This document shows, piece after piece, positions 18,601 to 26,187 of a stretch of DNA of 56,395 bases. A program made the position numbers and the translations under genes. The number at the start of each line of letters is the position of its first letter. Position 1 is the first letter of the stretch. The notes under the pieces were generated by a model, which worked only from the letters and a program-made list of their open reading frames with translations, was not told where the DNA came from and did not search any database. Source of the stretch: Thermotogota bacterium (GTDB taxonomy: Bacteria; Thermotogota; Thermotogae; Thermotogales; Fervidobacteriaceae); NCBI GenBank assembly GCA_030550315.1, contig JAUQPP010000005.1:1-56395 (forward strand). The letters are read 5' to 3'.

Positions 18601-19236
18601 TGCATCTACATCGTCGACGAAAACAAAGTGAAACCTCTGATTTGAAAGTAGCTCAAAATTTTTTGCAAGGAATTGCGTCGAAGTTATTAGAACGGAATAT
18701 TGACCGCTGTTGATTTTTTCTAAGGCAGTGTGTTTTTCCCTGCTATTCATGGACGAGTGGTAAGCAACAATAGGAACATCAGCGTTTAACCTCACGGCAA
18801 AATCTTGAATTCTCCGTAGTGTTTGAGTCACGAGCGTAGTTGTAGGTACGAGGATGTAGGATCTTTTGTTCTCAAGGGCCATCAAAAGACTGGCAAAAGT
18901 GCCAAAGACACTTTTTCCCATTCCAGTTGGTGCAACGATGGAAAAACTTTGTTTCTTTAATACGCGTTTTATCCAGGAACGTTGCGCACTCCAAACGGAA
19001 AACCCTGTAGCACGCAAAAACTTTTCTTCAGCCTCGCGACACTTTTTCTCCAGCTTAACAACACGAGCCCAATCTTTTATGTTACCTGATTCTTCAAGTG
19101 CTCGTGCGATACGTTCGGCGGAAGGATTTTCAAGCGGTTCCGGAAGGCATTTTTCACACAAGTTTCCTGAAGATAAACGTTCATCAGATATGGTTCCTCC
19201 ACAGTTTGGACACAACCCCAAATACAGTGCACGCAT
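15619..19236 (-). CDS. rgy: Reverse gyrase
   Basis: Reverse gyrase introduces positive supercoils into DNA using ATP and is the marker enzyme of hyperthermophiles. The 1205-residue protein has an N-terminal zinc finger (Cys9, Cys12, Cys27, Cys30), a helicase-like half with APTGMGKS (Walker A), VDDVDAF (DEAD-box equivalent) and a QATGRASR motif VI. Its type IA topoisomerase half starts at LFIVESPNKARTI, with a second zinc finger (CRSCGYQF, CPRCGAEN), GTDPDIEGEKIAWD, STGRVQTPVLG, and the catalytic tyrosine in ITYIRTDSTH (about Tyr944). No intein is seen. ATG at 19236 follows GGGGGAT. It is somewhat longer than the roughly 1100 residues I recall for T. maritima. Confidence 0.98.
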   Translation of the reverse strand: MRALYLGLCPNCGGTISDERLSSGNLCEKCLPEPLENPSAERIARALEESGNIKDWARVVKLEKKCREAEEKFLRATGFSVWSAQRSWIKRVLKKQSFSIVAPTGMGKSVFGTFASLLMALENKRSYILVPTTTLVTQTLRRIQDFAVRLNADVPIVAYHSSMNSREKHTALEKINSGQYSVLITSTQFLAKNFELLSNQRFHFVFVDDVDAFLKASKNVERVLTLIGFPDYILETAWELLNFRTQMARYLLDNQTDKKGGASGRSEKIEEIIKHIEYLEEKIENFKKTNETGLLVVASATAKAEGDRVRLLRELLGFEIGSGKSSLRNVVDTYVTIEHDILEQLSSIVSKLGKGGLIFVPVDQGTELAQEIAKHLNQKGVPAGVVVHSEKKDIERFEKGELDVLVGVATYYGLLVRGIDLPHIVRYVVFTGVPKFKFNVELERPDILKLMSVLEDLIDLLTGSEEKKAERYIEFLKGLASRERIHPKEALKLEEIANFILKLFEKPDFIAKLGESKFLSVERNGNRLCVKIPDVRTYIQATGRASRLFVGGVTKGLSVIMLDDEKLLKGLTRHMRWYYPEFNLIPLADVDIGSLMHEIDTDRKRVRDIMESKVTEHTRDLVKSSLFIVESPNKARTIASFFGQPTRRKVGNVLTYEVTAGDKIITIVATGGHVVDLVTNEGYHGVLVTKKDGISRFYPVYDTIKRCRSCGYQFVDAQDPLVCPRCGAENIVNSADTLKALIELASEVDEVLIGTDPDIEGEKIAWDVANTLKPYAKTIKRTEFHEVTRHAIIKAINEAREISLPKVEAQLVRRIEDRWIGFGLSQKLWKTFKNNRLSTGRVQTPVLGWIIERYNKFLKEKVETVVVFLENGVKLSAELEPDFKPTLEDGEVFVSAVKLEERELQPPTPYITATLLRDASQIGFPADYAMNLAQDLFETGLITYIRTDSTHVSNVGVEIAKEYISEKHGIEYFFPRKWAGEGTHECIRPTRPIDAIKLQQLLQTKTLTTSQKLSPDHLKLYEMIFRRFIASQMTPTQVLFQEAVLSTKELTFEYKGYLQIIKHGWNLILPLNIPKVVKLYEGNQIKIASVKRWFSPKYQLFSQGDVVELMKERKIGRPSTYSKIVKVLLERLYVTETKKRGKLIPTELGVKVYDYVSKKFAQLVSEERTRQLEAEMDLVENGADYQAILNEIYLELKNMVESQGD

Positions 19237-19304
19237 AGGCTATCCCCCTTATAGAATGGGTTGAAAGGAGAGCCAAGACTGGAAACTAAAGAGGATGACG
19301 CACA

Positions 19305-19835
19305 TTAGGAGAGCGTTTGAATCCAGAGGATAATTGCTTTCTCTTTTCCGGGATTTCTCAGGTAATGAACGCAGTCACCAGAATAGTAGAAGCAATCCCC
19401 CTCGTTGGCTTTGTACTTCTTGCCATCTATGTAAAGTTCAACACCACCCTGAATCACGTAACCAAATTCATCTCCATCATGGTACTCTTCAGGTTCTGTT
19501 TGTGCTCCAGGCTCAAGCTCAACGATTTTCGCGTCGAATTCTTTATCTTCGACAGCGTCCATCAGGATCTCCATCTTCACGCCCTTGGGAAGTTCGTAAA
19601 CCGGAACGCGCTCATTCTTTTTGAATATTATCTTTTTCTGCTCTTCCGAAAAGAAGTGTTTTAAATCCGTTCCCAGGACTCTTAAAATGCGCTCAAGCGT
19701 TTCGACAGATGGTGAAACTTTATCGCTTTCGAGCTGGGAGATGAAGCTTCTTGAAAGATCACATCTGTCAGCTAACTCTTCTTGTGTGTAACCTTTTGCG
19801 AGTCTCAACCTTTTAATCTTTGAACCGAGTTTCAT
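19305..19835 (-). CDS. XRE-family transcriptional regulator with cupin domain
   Basis: The 176-residue protein has an N-terminal helix-turn-helix (KIKRLRLAKGYTQEELADRC, then SRSFISQLE, residues 5-40) and a C-terminal cupin barrel (VELEPGAQTEPEEYHDGDEF and EGDCFYYSGDCVHYLRNPG). Regulators with this layout often sense small metabolites through the cupin. It lies just downstream of speD-speE, on the same strand but beyond their terminator, suggesting control of polyamine genes; this is inferred from position. ATG at 19835 has AGGGGGTGA upstream, whereas an earlier in-frame start near 19901 has none. Confidence 0.88.
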   Translation of the reverse strand: MKLGSKIKRLRLAKGYTQEELADRCDLSRSFISQLESDKVSPSVETLERILRVLGTDLKHFFSEEQKKIIFKKNERVPVYELPKGVKMEILMDAVEDKEFDAKIVELEPGAQTEPEEYHDGDEFGYVIQGGVELYIDGKKYKANEGDCFYYSGDCVHYLRNPGKEKAIILWIQTLS

Positions 19836-19905
19836 TGGTTCACCCCCTAAATTGCCGGTACCTTTCAAACAATCTGGATCAATTTCGGCACACGTGAACA
19901 AGATT

Positions 19906-19938
19906 GAACAACAAAACGGCAGGTGATACCTGCCGTTT
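19906..19938 (-). terminator. Terminator after speE
   Basis: A perfect 11-bp stem, AAACGGCAGGT (19914-19924) with ACCTGCCGTTT (19928-19938), has a 3-nt loop. On the minus strand it is followed by TTGTTGTT, suitable for stopping speD-speE transcription. Confidence 0.85.
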
Positions 19939-19956
19939 CATCAAAATTCAGAACAC

Positions 19957-20832
19957 TTAGTCTTCTATCATTTTCTTAACAAATGTCGGAAGTGCGAACG
20001 CTGCAACGTGTACCTCTTCGTTGTAATACCTTAGCGGCTCCTTAAATTTGCGTACCTTATCTGGGTTGAAGTCCTTAACTGGATCAAGTCCCGCTTTCGA
20101 TGCGAACGTGTAGGACCACATACCTCCTGGGTAAGTTGGCATGAATCCCAAGTACATCCTTGCAACCGGGAAGTTGGCCTTAATTCTCCTATAAGCTGTT
20201 GCACCCCACTCGTAGTCGTAGAATATTCCTTCAGTTTGTGCACAGAAAACCCCATCATCCTTCAGCGCTTCGCTGCAAGCTTTGTAGAAGTCTAAGGTGA
20301 AAAGGTGACCGCCTTGTCCAGCTGTCGGGTCGGTTGAATCAATAATTATGACGTCGAACTCGTTCTTGAACTGCTTTATAAATTTCGAACCATCTTCGAA
20401 AACCAACTCAACCCTTGGGTCGTCAAGTTTGTTTGCAGTATAGTGGAGGTATTCCTTTGCCGCTTTAACGACAAGTTCGTCTATTTCGCACATGACAACT
20501 TTTTCAACGGTTGGATGCTTCAAAACTTCTCTAACACTTCCGCCATCTCCACCACCGATCACTAGTACCTTTTTTGGATTTGGATGCATGAACATGGGAA
20601 CGTGTACTAGCATCTCATGGTACATGAACTCATCGCGTTCAGTGGTCATTGTGATACCGTCGAGGGAAAATACCCTACCGTAAAAATCCGATTCGAAAAT
20701 GTCGATTCTTTGATACGGACTCTTTGCGGCAAATAAATGTCGGTTCATTTTCATAAAAAGTCCGCCAACATCGCGTGAATACCATTCCATATAAATCAAA
20801 TGGCGTCCAGGTGTGAGTTCCTTGTCAGACAT
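19957..20832 (-). CDS. speE: Spermidine synthase (polyamine aminopropyltransferase)
   Basis: SpeE transfers the aminopropyl group of decarboxylated S-adenosylmethionine to a polyamine acceptor. The 291-residue protein has LDGITMTTERDEFMYHEML, the nucleotide-binding VLVIGGGDGGSVREVL, VMCEIDELVV, and the catalytic-loop IIDSTDPTAGQGGHLFT. Thermophile enzymes of this family can accept several polyamines and make long-chain products. ATG at 20832 has AAAGGGGGCT upstream. It follows speD by 38 nt and precedes the terminator at 19906-19938; together they form a two-gene polyamine operon. Confidence 0.97.
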   Translation of the reverse strand: MSDKELTPGRHLIYMEWYSRDVGGLFMKMNRHLFAAKSPYQRIDIFESDFYGRVFSLDGITMTTERDEFMYHEMLVHVPMFMHPNPKKVLVIGGGDGGSVREVLKHPTVEKVVMCEIDELVVKAAKEYLHYTANKLDDPRVELVFEDGSKFIKQFKNEFDVIIIDSTDPTAGQGGHLFTLDFYKACSEALKDDGVFCAQTEGIFYDYEWGATAYRRIKANFPVARMYLGFMPTYPGGMWSYTFASKAGLDPVKDFNPDKVRKFKEPLRYYNEEVHVAAFALPTFVKKMIED

Positions 20833-20870
20833 ACTTTAGCCCCCTTTCTCAAGGATTTCCTTTTCCGAGC

Positions 20871-21299
20871 TTAGAAGCTCTGTGCGTACTCCTTTTTCTT
20901 CGATTCCTCGACCGTGGCCTTGTGAGGGGCATTCTCTGGTATCCCAACTTCGTCGTATTTTCCTCTCAAATGTTCGACAACGTGGACTCTTTGAGATTTA
21001 AATATTTTCTTGAGATAAGCGAAAGCTTTCCACGGGTCGACGTGGTCACCGCAGGTGAAAAGGTCAACCGCCGCATAACCATATTCCGGCCAAGTGTGTA
21101 TTGTGAGGTGCGATTCGCTTACAATCACAACACCGCTCACTCCGTAGGGGAGGAACCGGTGAAACGAGGAATTAACTATCGTAGCGCCTGTTTCATAAGC
21201 TGCTTGTTTCATGTGAAACTCGATTGCATCGATGTCATCTAGAATCCTCTTGTCACAGTCGTAGTACTCTGCTATGATGTGCCTACCCAAACTTTTCAT
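20871..21299 (-). CDS. speD: S-adenosylmethionine decarboxylase proenzyme
   Basis: SpeD makes decarboxylated S-adenosylmethionine for SpeE. This is the short prokaryotic type, 142 residues, which self-cleaves between Glu62 and Ser63 in [12 protein letters not shown] to form the pyruvoyl cofactor. His68 and Cys83 (LFTCGDHVD) are also present at the positions known from the T. maritima enzyme. ATG at 21299 follows GGGGAGGG by about 6 nt; the longer frame from 21329 would read through that site. Confidence 0.97.
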   Translation of the reverse strand: MKSLGRHIIAEYYDCDKRILDDIDAIEFHMKQAAYETGATIVNSSFHRFLPYGVSGVVIVSESHLTIHTWPEYGYAAVDLFTCGDHVDPWKAFAYLKKIFKSQRVHVVEHLRGKYDEVGIPENAPHKATVEESKKKEYAQSF

Positions 21300-21381
21300 G
21301 TTAATCCCTCCCCTCAAATGATTTGTCATTGGATTGCGCTACCTTCACAGCGGATGAGTTTCTCAAACACTGTTTGTTCAA

Positions 21382-21462
21382 AATTATGCTCACTCTAAGT
21401 TCATTTACATTGACATGTCTAGTTAAATGAGCATATTACGTCAGTAACGCAAGCATATTATA
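21382..21462 (-). promoter_or_regulatory. Probable speD promoter region with repeated GAGCATA motifs
   Basis: On the minus strand a TATAAT -10 box lies at 21462-21457; no good -35 is visible. GCATATTA occurs twice on the plus strand (21431-21438 and 21453-21460, 22 nt apart), the second overlapping the -10. A third copy, GAGCATAATT, appears on the minus strand at 21391-21382. Such spacing fits a repressor bound on one DNA face. The whole 331-nt gap 21300-21630 otherwise holds the leader of the next operon. Confidence 0.5.
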
Positions 21463-21550
21463 TAACCCGATTCGGTTCTTTTTGGTTAAGCTTGTGTAAC
21501 TTTTGCTATACATTTCCCAAAACCAAACAGGTTAAATCGAGTGGTTCGAG

Positions 21551-21599
21551 TATAATATTTAGGCTTGTTAGATTCTCAGCTCACCAGAGACAAAATCTA
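21551..21599 (+). promoter_or_regulatory. Promoter and structured leader of the queuosine-precursor transporter operon
   Basis: TATAAT at 21551-21556 predicts a start near 21563. Immediately after, TAGAT (21569-21573) pairs with ATCTA (21595-21599), and TCTC (21574-21577) pairs with GAGA (21587-21590), around loop AGCTCACCA and an A-rich CAAA. A small hairpin with a C-rich loop and A-rich tail resembles preQ1-I aptamers in outline, but the pseudoknot pairing is poor and the ribosome site is about 15 nt further on. Confidence 0.4.
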
Positions 21600-21630
21600 T
21601 CCGGTACGGTTGACGGAGGAGGATTTGCAA

Positions 21631-22227
21631 ATGGTAAGTGGAAGCGAGAAAAAGCTGATGGTGTTCACCACTCTGTTCATCACAGGAATAGTTATTTCAA
21701 ACGTATTGGCCGCCAAGATTGTCAAGATGGGCGTGTTTGTATTTCCAGCTTCGATTATTAGTTACACTTTCACGTTCATCCTTATCAACATGCTTTCAGA
21801 TGTGCTCGAAAGCAAGTACTCGAAGATGCTTGTATACCTGGGTTTCTTGGCACAAGCTGTTGCGAGTTTGTTGATTTTGATGGGATTGTTCATGCCATCA
21901 GCTTCTGTGGAACGTGGAGAAGCTTATAGACTCCTTCTTGGAACTAACTGGAGGTTTACGCTTGCAAGTTTATCGGCTTACGGGGTTTCGCAGTTTGCGA
22001 ATTTTTACATTTTCAACCTGAAATTTTTGAATAACCCGCTTTTGATGAATCTTTTTTCCGTTGCGATAGCACAATTACTTGATACGGTGGTATTCACAGT
22101 AATCGCTTTTTTGGGAGTGTACAAAGGGCTCTTTCCAATGATATTGTCACAATACCTTATAAAAGTTATAATTGTCATGGTAGCTAACCCTATCTTCTTG
22201 TTAACACGGAGACTCAAGGAAAGGTGA
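21631..22227 (+). CDS. VUT-family (YhhQ-like) queuosine precursor transporter
   Basis: The 198-residue membrane protein has about six hydrophobic segments. It matches the DUF165/VUT family through ISNVLAAKIVKMG near the N-terminus, the SYTFTFILINMLSDVLE segment and the C-terminal YLIKVIIVMVANPI helix. YhhQ-type members import queuosine precursors such as preQ0, preQ1 or queuine for tRNA modification; which one is not readable here. ATG at 21631 was chosen because GGAGGAGG lies 8 nt upstream; an earlier frame opening at 21565 starts at or before the predicted mRNA 5' region. It is followed 6 nt later by the lipoate-ligase-like gene. Confidence 0.82.
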   Translation: MVSGSEKKLMVFTTLFITGIVISNVLAAKIVKMGVFVFPASIISYTFTFILINMLSDVLESKYSKMLVYLGFLAQAVASLLILMGLFMPSASVERGEAYRLLLGTNWRFTLASLSAYGVSQFANFYIFNLKFLNNPLLMNLFSVAIAQLLDTVVFTVIAFLGVYKGLFPMILSQYLIKVIIVMVANPIFLLTRRLKER

Positions 22228-22233
22228 TAAAAA

Positions 22234-22968
22234 TTGTATTTCATTCAAACGATGAATTTACCAGGTCATGAGAATATGGCCTGGGATTGTGTTTTAGGGG
22301 AATTGTCGGAAGATGTTACTCTAAGGTTTTACAGTTGGAAGAAACCAACCCTATCTTTAGGAAAACACCAGAATGATTCTGATTTGGACTGGGAGTACGT
22401 TAAAATCAAAGGTTTTGATGTTGTGAGAAGGCCTTCTGGAGGACGGGCTGTTCTCCATTGGGACGAAATAACGTATTCTTTCTTGATACCGCGCACCTCT
22501 GAACTTTTTGGAATGGGCGTGCTTCAGTTGTACAAACTCATCTCCGAGCTCATCGTGGATGGTCTAAGAAATCTTGGATATCCTGTTGAGATTGTTGATG
22601 GGCGAAGGAAGGCTCTTACAAGTGTTTGCTTCCAAGTTCCGTCCGCTTATGAGATTGTACTGAAAGGTATAAAAGTCGTTGGTAGTGCGCAAACTCGAAC
22701 TGGGAATTACATACTCCAGCATGGTTCAATAATCTTAAAACCCCACGAAGAGGTAAAGTATTGCTTTAACTCGACGAAAAATGTGGAGATTCCTCTTGTG
22801 GGACTTTACGATGCCTTTGATGTACCTGTTGAAAGTATTGTTAAATCGATAAAGGAGAGTTTTGAAGATTACTTTGGACCTTCAAAACTAGTACCACCAG
22901 ATTTGCTGGTGAAAGCGGAAAATTTGGTTAAAGAGCGTGCGTGGAGGTTCTTATGGAGGATATCGTGA
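22234..22968 (+). CDS. Lipoate-protein ligase/octanoyltransferase family protein (LipM-like)
   Basis: The 244-residue protein belongs to the BPL_LplA_LipB superfamily, which loads lipoate or octanoate onto carrier proteins. It has the acyl-binding VVRRPSGGRAVLHWDEITYS, the lysine loop KGIKVVGSAQTR and LQHGSI. A cysteine in SVCFQVPS sits where LipM-type octanoyltransferases have their acyl-thioester Cys, so transfer from octanoyl-ACP may be favoured over ATP-dependent ligation. TTG at 22234 has AAAGGTGAT upstream; the next ATG (22252) has no site. The 3' end overlaps rsmI by 16 nt. Confidence 0.85.
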   Translation: MYFIQTMNLPGHENMAWDCVLGELSEDVTLRFYSWKKPTLSLGKHQNDSDLDWEYVKIKGFDVVRRPSGGRAVLHWDEITYSFLIPRTSELFGMGVLQLYKLISELIVDGLRNLGYPVEIVDGRRKALTSVCFQVPSAYEIVLKGIKVVGSAQTRTGNYILQHGSIILKPHEEVKYCFNSTKNVEIPLVGLYDAFDVPVESIVKSIKESFEDYFGPSKLVPPDLLVKAENLVKERAWRFLWRIS

Positions 22969-23687
22969 ACACAAAAACCAACGTGTATTCTGTCGAGCCT
23001 GGTACACTTTACATAGTGGGCACTCCCATAGGCAACTTGATGGACATGACGATAAGGGCCATCGAAGTTTTACGAAGCGTGGATATTGTGCTGGCGGAGG
23101 ACACCAGAAGAACATCAAAACTGCTGAAATCTTACAATATCTCCACAAAACTAATTACGTTCAACGAGCATTCAAGTAATAAGAAAGTTGAAGAAATCAT
23201 CTCTGTTTTGAAATCGGGAAAGTCCGTGGCATTGGTTTCGGATGCGGGAATGCCCATTGTGTCGGATCCTGGTGCGAAGCTTGTTCGAAATTGTCGTGAG
23301 CAAGGATTAAAGGTGCAAGTTATACCGGGACCGAGTGCATTAACCAGTGCTGTGGCGGTATGTGGTTTGTCAGGAACTCACTTCTATTTTGTGGGGTTTA
23401 TGCCGCGGGATAAGAAACGAAGAAGATTTCTTAAAAGATTGAAAGAATGTGACTTAATTCATACTGTAGTGTTTTTCGAGAGTCCAGAAAGGCTAAGGAA
23501 AACATTGGAGGATATTCTATCGATTCTGGGTGATGTGGAAATTTGCATAGCACGTGAACTTACGAAAGTTTACGAAGAGGTGTTCTGCGGGACAGTTTCA
23601 CAGGCGCTTGTGCATTTTAAGGAGCCCTTAGGAGAGATCACGGTAGTACTCAAAACAGGGCGGGATAATTCGGATGTTGAGGATTGA
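22953..23687 (+). CDS. rsmI: 16S rRNA (cytidine-1402-2'-O)-methyltransferase
   Basis: RsmI methylates the ribose of C1402 in the decoding centre of 16S rRNA. The 244-residue protein has the tetrapyrrole-methylase fold motifs LYIVGTPIGNL, VLAEDTRRTSKLL, ALVSDAGMPIVSDPG, VIPGPSALTSAV, FVGFMPR and FFESPERL. ATG at 22953 follows GGAGG by about 6 nt; GTG at 22965 also has GGAGG in front and cannot be excluded. It overlaps the end of the LipM-like gene and its own end overlaps rsmD by 14 nt, so the group is tightly coupled. Confidence 0.95.
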   Translation: MEDIVNTKTNVYSVEPGTLYIVGTPIGNLMDMTIRAIEVLRSVDIVLAEDTRRTSKLLKSYNISTKLITFNEHSSNKKVEEIISVLKSGKSVALVSDAGMPIVSDPGAKLVRNCREQGLKVQVIPGPSALTSAVAVCGLSGTHFYFVGFMPRDKKRRRFLKRLKECDLIHTVVFFESPERLRKTLEDILSILGDVEICIARELTKVYEEVFCGTVSQALVHFKEPLGEITVVLKTGRDNSDVED

Positions 23688-24210
23688 AACTGGTAATTTC
23701 AAAGGAAGTGTTATAGACACGGTTAATGACTTAAGGACAAGATACACACCTGCCATTATCAGACGAAGCCTTTCGAGTATGGTCGATTTTGAAGGTAAAA
23801 AGTGCTTGGACTTGTGTTGTGGTAGTGGTGTGGTGGGATTTGAAATGCTGAGTAACGGAGCAGACCATGTGACATTCGTTGACGTTTCGGAACGTGCGTT
23901 GAGCACTGTCAAAAGAAACGCACTTAGACTCAACGTAACGGATAAGGTTGTTTTGAAGAAGATGGACGCGCGAAGGTTTTTGGAATTGTCTGTTGAGAAA
24001 TTTGACATAATCTATTCGGATCCCCCGTATGAGTTGGGACTTGTTTTGGATATAATCTCCCGGGTTACCAGAGTGATGCACGAGGATACCTTGTTGATAA
24101 TACAGTGCTCAAAGAGGGAAAGGCCTTTCCAACCAGAAAACTGGCATTTGAAAATTGTGAAGGAAAAAGAATATGGCGATACATTTCTGATTTTTCTGCA
24201 AAAAGTTTAA
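23674..24210 (+). CDS. rsmD: 16S rRNA guanine-N2 methyltransferase, RsmD family
   Basis: The 178-residue SAM-dependent methyltransferase has the RsmD pattern: RIETGNFKG, RYTPAIIRRSLSSM, CLDLCCGSGVVGFEMLSNGA (SAM motif I), TFVDVSERAL, and the catalytic DPPY in YSDPPYELG. RsmD methylates G966 of 16S rRNA. ATG at 23674 lies inside the end of rsmI, giving two neighbouring ribosome-modification genes read together. No terminator follows, but a promoter appears immediately after the stop. Confidence 0.88.
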   Translation: MLRIETGNFKGSVIDTVNDLRTRYTPAIIRRSLSSMVDFEGKKCLDLCCGSGVVGFEMLSNGADHVTFVDVSERALSTVKRNALRLNVTDKVVLKKMDARRFLELSVEKFDIIYSDPPYELGLVLDIISRVTRVMHEDTLLIIQCSKRERPFQPENWHLKIVKEKEYGDTFLIFLQKV

Positions 24211-24215
24211 TTTTG

Positions 24216-24224
24216 TGGTATAAT
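24216..24224 (+). promoter_or_regulatory. Extended -10 promoter upstream of DUF47 gene
   Basis: TGG plus TATAAT at 24216-24224 forms a TGnTATAAT extended -10 directly after the rsmD stop. No convincing -35 is seen. The start would fall near 24231, leaving a very short leader containing GAGGTGAT. Confidence 0.6.
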
Positions 24225-24241
24225 TACTCCGAGGTGATTAC

Positions 24242-24889
24242 ATGTCTTTTTCTTTCGCAAAAAAAGAACGGGAAGTAATTAAAAACCTCATCGAACTGAC
24301 AAAAAAATCCATAGAAGCCCCACAAACGCTGAGAGAATTTTTCGAATGTTACTTTGATGGAGGTTGTGAAGGGTTAGGCGGGTTGTTCGACCGTGTGAAA
24401 GAAGTCGAGCGTTCGGCTGACGAACTTCGGCGAGGTATAATATCCGAAATATACAAAGGACTATTCCTTCCCGATATAAGGGAAGTAATCCATTCTTTAA
24501 CCGAATCGATTGATAAGGTAATCAACAAGTGCGAGTCGGTGAGTAAAATTATCAAATTGCAAAAGCCGATGATTCCCGTTCAATTCAGAACGGGAATAAT
24601 TTCGCAAATCGAGTGTGTAATAAATGCTTCCATAGCATTTTCGAAGTCGGTAGAGTTACTCTTTGAGAACGTTGATGAAGTTCATCATTATGTACTCGAA
24701 GTGGAACGTTACGAACACGAGGAAGACCTGATTGAGAACCAGTTGCTTGAGGAAATATTCAAGATGGATCTACCGCTTGCTGAAAAGTTACAGCTCAAGG
24801 AACTTGTAATCAACATTGGGGACATCGTCGACCGAACAGAAGATGCGTCGGATATACTCGAGGTTCTTTTACTAAAGCTAAGTTATTAA
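24242..24889 (+). CDS. DUF47/PhoU-like protein (TIGR00153-type)
   Basis: The 215-residue, almost entirely helical protein fits the DUF47 family, distant relatives of PhoU usually paired with Pit phosphate permeases. Typical signs are the heptad-like VKEVERSADELRRGIISEIYKG (about residues 47-68) and a mirrored second half with EVERYEHEEDLIENQLL and IGDIVDRTEDASDILE, the last carrying the acidic metal-contact pattern of PhoU repeats. No Pit gene is adjacent, so its partner is elsewhere or absent. ATG at 24242 follows GAGGTGATTAC. Confidence 0.82.
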   Translation: MSFSFAKKEREVIKNLIELTKKSIEAPQTLREFFECYFDGGCEGLGGLFDRVKEVERSADELRRGIISEIYKGLFLPDIREVIHSLTESIDKVINKCESVSKIIKLQKPMIPVQFRTGIISQIECVINASIAFSKSVELLFENVDEVHHYVLEVERYEHEEDLIENQLLEEIFKMDLPLAEKLQLKELVINIGDIVDRTEDASDILEVLLLKLSY

Positions 24890-24930
24890 GATATCTACTA
24901 CAATACGACGGTACCTGGAGGGACAAAGAA

Positions 24931-25449
24931 GTGTACCTGGAACGTTATGAACGAATCTTTAAAGGTATGAAAAAGGCTGTGATAATCGCCGTATCGCTGT
25001 TAGCGATTCTGAGCTTATCAAGCTGTGCTGTGCCTTTCATTCCCGAGGTACCGCCTTCCAGCTACTCTTTGGAGGCAGCCATCAACGTTATTGCAGGGAA
25101 GTATTATCTTTTAGACTCTGGACCTGTCGAGGGGTTCGGAGACGTAAATTTGGGAGACGGTTGGTACGCAACCTTCGCGGATGTTGATGGGATATTGCTT
25201 GTGTTCAAGTACAATTCGGTTGATGAGGCCAAAGAAAAATGGGATGTAATAACGAAAAGGTACGGTAACCCCCTTAAGCTCAAATACTTCAAAGTGAGTA
25301 TGGGAGATTATGGAATTTTCACAATAAGACTCGATAAGAGCGATTTATACGTATGGTACAGGGACGACTGGTTGATAGTTGTTAACGGCGATAACGTGGA
25401 AAAATTTGTGCGGGATGTGAACAACATATACAAGACTATAAAAAGATGA
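24931..25449 (+). CDS. Putative lipoprotein of unknown function
   Basis: The 172-residue protein has a lipoprotein signal: a charged N-terminus, the hydrophobic core AVIIAVSLLAILSL and the lipobox LSSC, placing the acylated cysteine at residue 33. The mature part is small with several aromatic strands (WYATFADVDGILLVFKYN, LYVWYRDDWLIVVNGDN) and no motif I recognise. GTG at 24931 has GGAGGG 8 nt upstream; ATG at 24967 is possible but its purine-rich site is adjacent to the codon. It lies between the DUF47 gene and rnhB on the same strand. Confidence 0.78.
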   Translation: MYLERYERIFKGMKKAVIIAVSLLAILSLSSCAVPFIPEVPPSSYSLEAAINVIAGKYYLLDSGPVEGFGDVNLGDGWYATFADVDGILLVFKYNSVDEAKEKWDVITKRYGNPLKLKYFKVSMGDYGIFTIRLDKSDLYVWYRDDWLIVVNGDNVEKFVRDVNNIYKTIKR

Positions 25450-25467
25450 AAATGGTGATCTTTAAAT

Positions 25468-26187
25468 ATGTTCGAAACGATTGATTTTTCGATAATCGGT
25501 GTAGACGAGGCTGGTAGGGGTCCGTTATTTGGACCTGTTGTAGCTGCGGCGGTTTATTTTCCCGGGGGAGAGTTGATAGAAGGTGTCGATGACAGCAAGG
25601 CCCTTGACGAAGAAAGGCGTGAGAGGCTCTTTGAAATAATCGTTAACAAGGCGATTTACGGAATAGGAACGGCAACCCCGGAAGAGGTGGATATACTTAA
25701 CATATTCCACGCTACAGAGCTGGCCATGAATCGTGCCTTGGACTCGTTAGCCGAGAAGGTACAAATTGGAACGGTGTTGGTAGATGGTAAAAATCTAAAA
25801 CTGAAGTATCCAGCAAGATGTGTGGTCCACGGTGATTCAAAAATATATCAGATAGCAGCTGCTTCCATAGTTGCGAAAGTTTACAGAGATAGGTTGATGC
25901 GACAATTTCACGAAAAGTTTCCTCATTACGGATTAGAGCGAAACAAGGGCTATCCCACCCCGGAACATCTTGAAGCGCTGAAAAAGTGCGGCCCTACGCC
26001 TTTTCATAGGTTAAGTTTTGAGCCGGTTCTCAAGTTACTCACTTTTGAACGGTTGAAGATATGGGTTGAGAGCAGAGAAATCTCATTTGATAGGTACAAC
26101 AAGTTGGTCAAGCTTTTGGAGGTGGACCTCTTTGGAAACACCAAATACGCGATTAAAAAAAGACAGAAATCACGTGGTGGAAAGTGA
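25468..26187 (+). CDS. rnhB: Ribonuclease HII
   Basis: RNase HII removes ribonucleotides embedded in DNA and RNA-DNA hybrids. The 239-residue protein has the catalytic acids in [15 protein letters not shown], the [12 protein letters not shown] segment, [30 protein letters not shown] and a C-terminal [19 protein letters not shown] substrate loop with the GxPTPxH pattern. ATG at 25468 has GGTGAT upstream. Its 3' end overlaps the start region of thyX. Confidence 0.97.
   Translation: MFETIDFSIIGVDEAGRGPLFGPVVAAAVYFPGGELIEGVDDSKALDEERRERLFEIIVNKAIYGIGTATPEEVDILNIFHATELAMNRALDSLAEKVQIGTVLVDGKNLKLKYPARCVVHGDSKIYQIAAASIVAKVYRDRLMRQFHEKFPHYGLERNKGYPTPEHLEALKKCGPTPFHRLSFEPVLKLLTFERLKIWVESREISFDRYNKLVKLLEVDLFGNTKYAIKKRQKSRGGK

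Noticed and set aside
21578-21599. Firm assignment of a preQ1-I riboswitch
   Set aside because: Only two pseudoknot pairs can be drawn and the ribosome site is outside the element, so it is kept only as a candidate leader structure.
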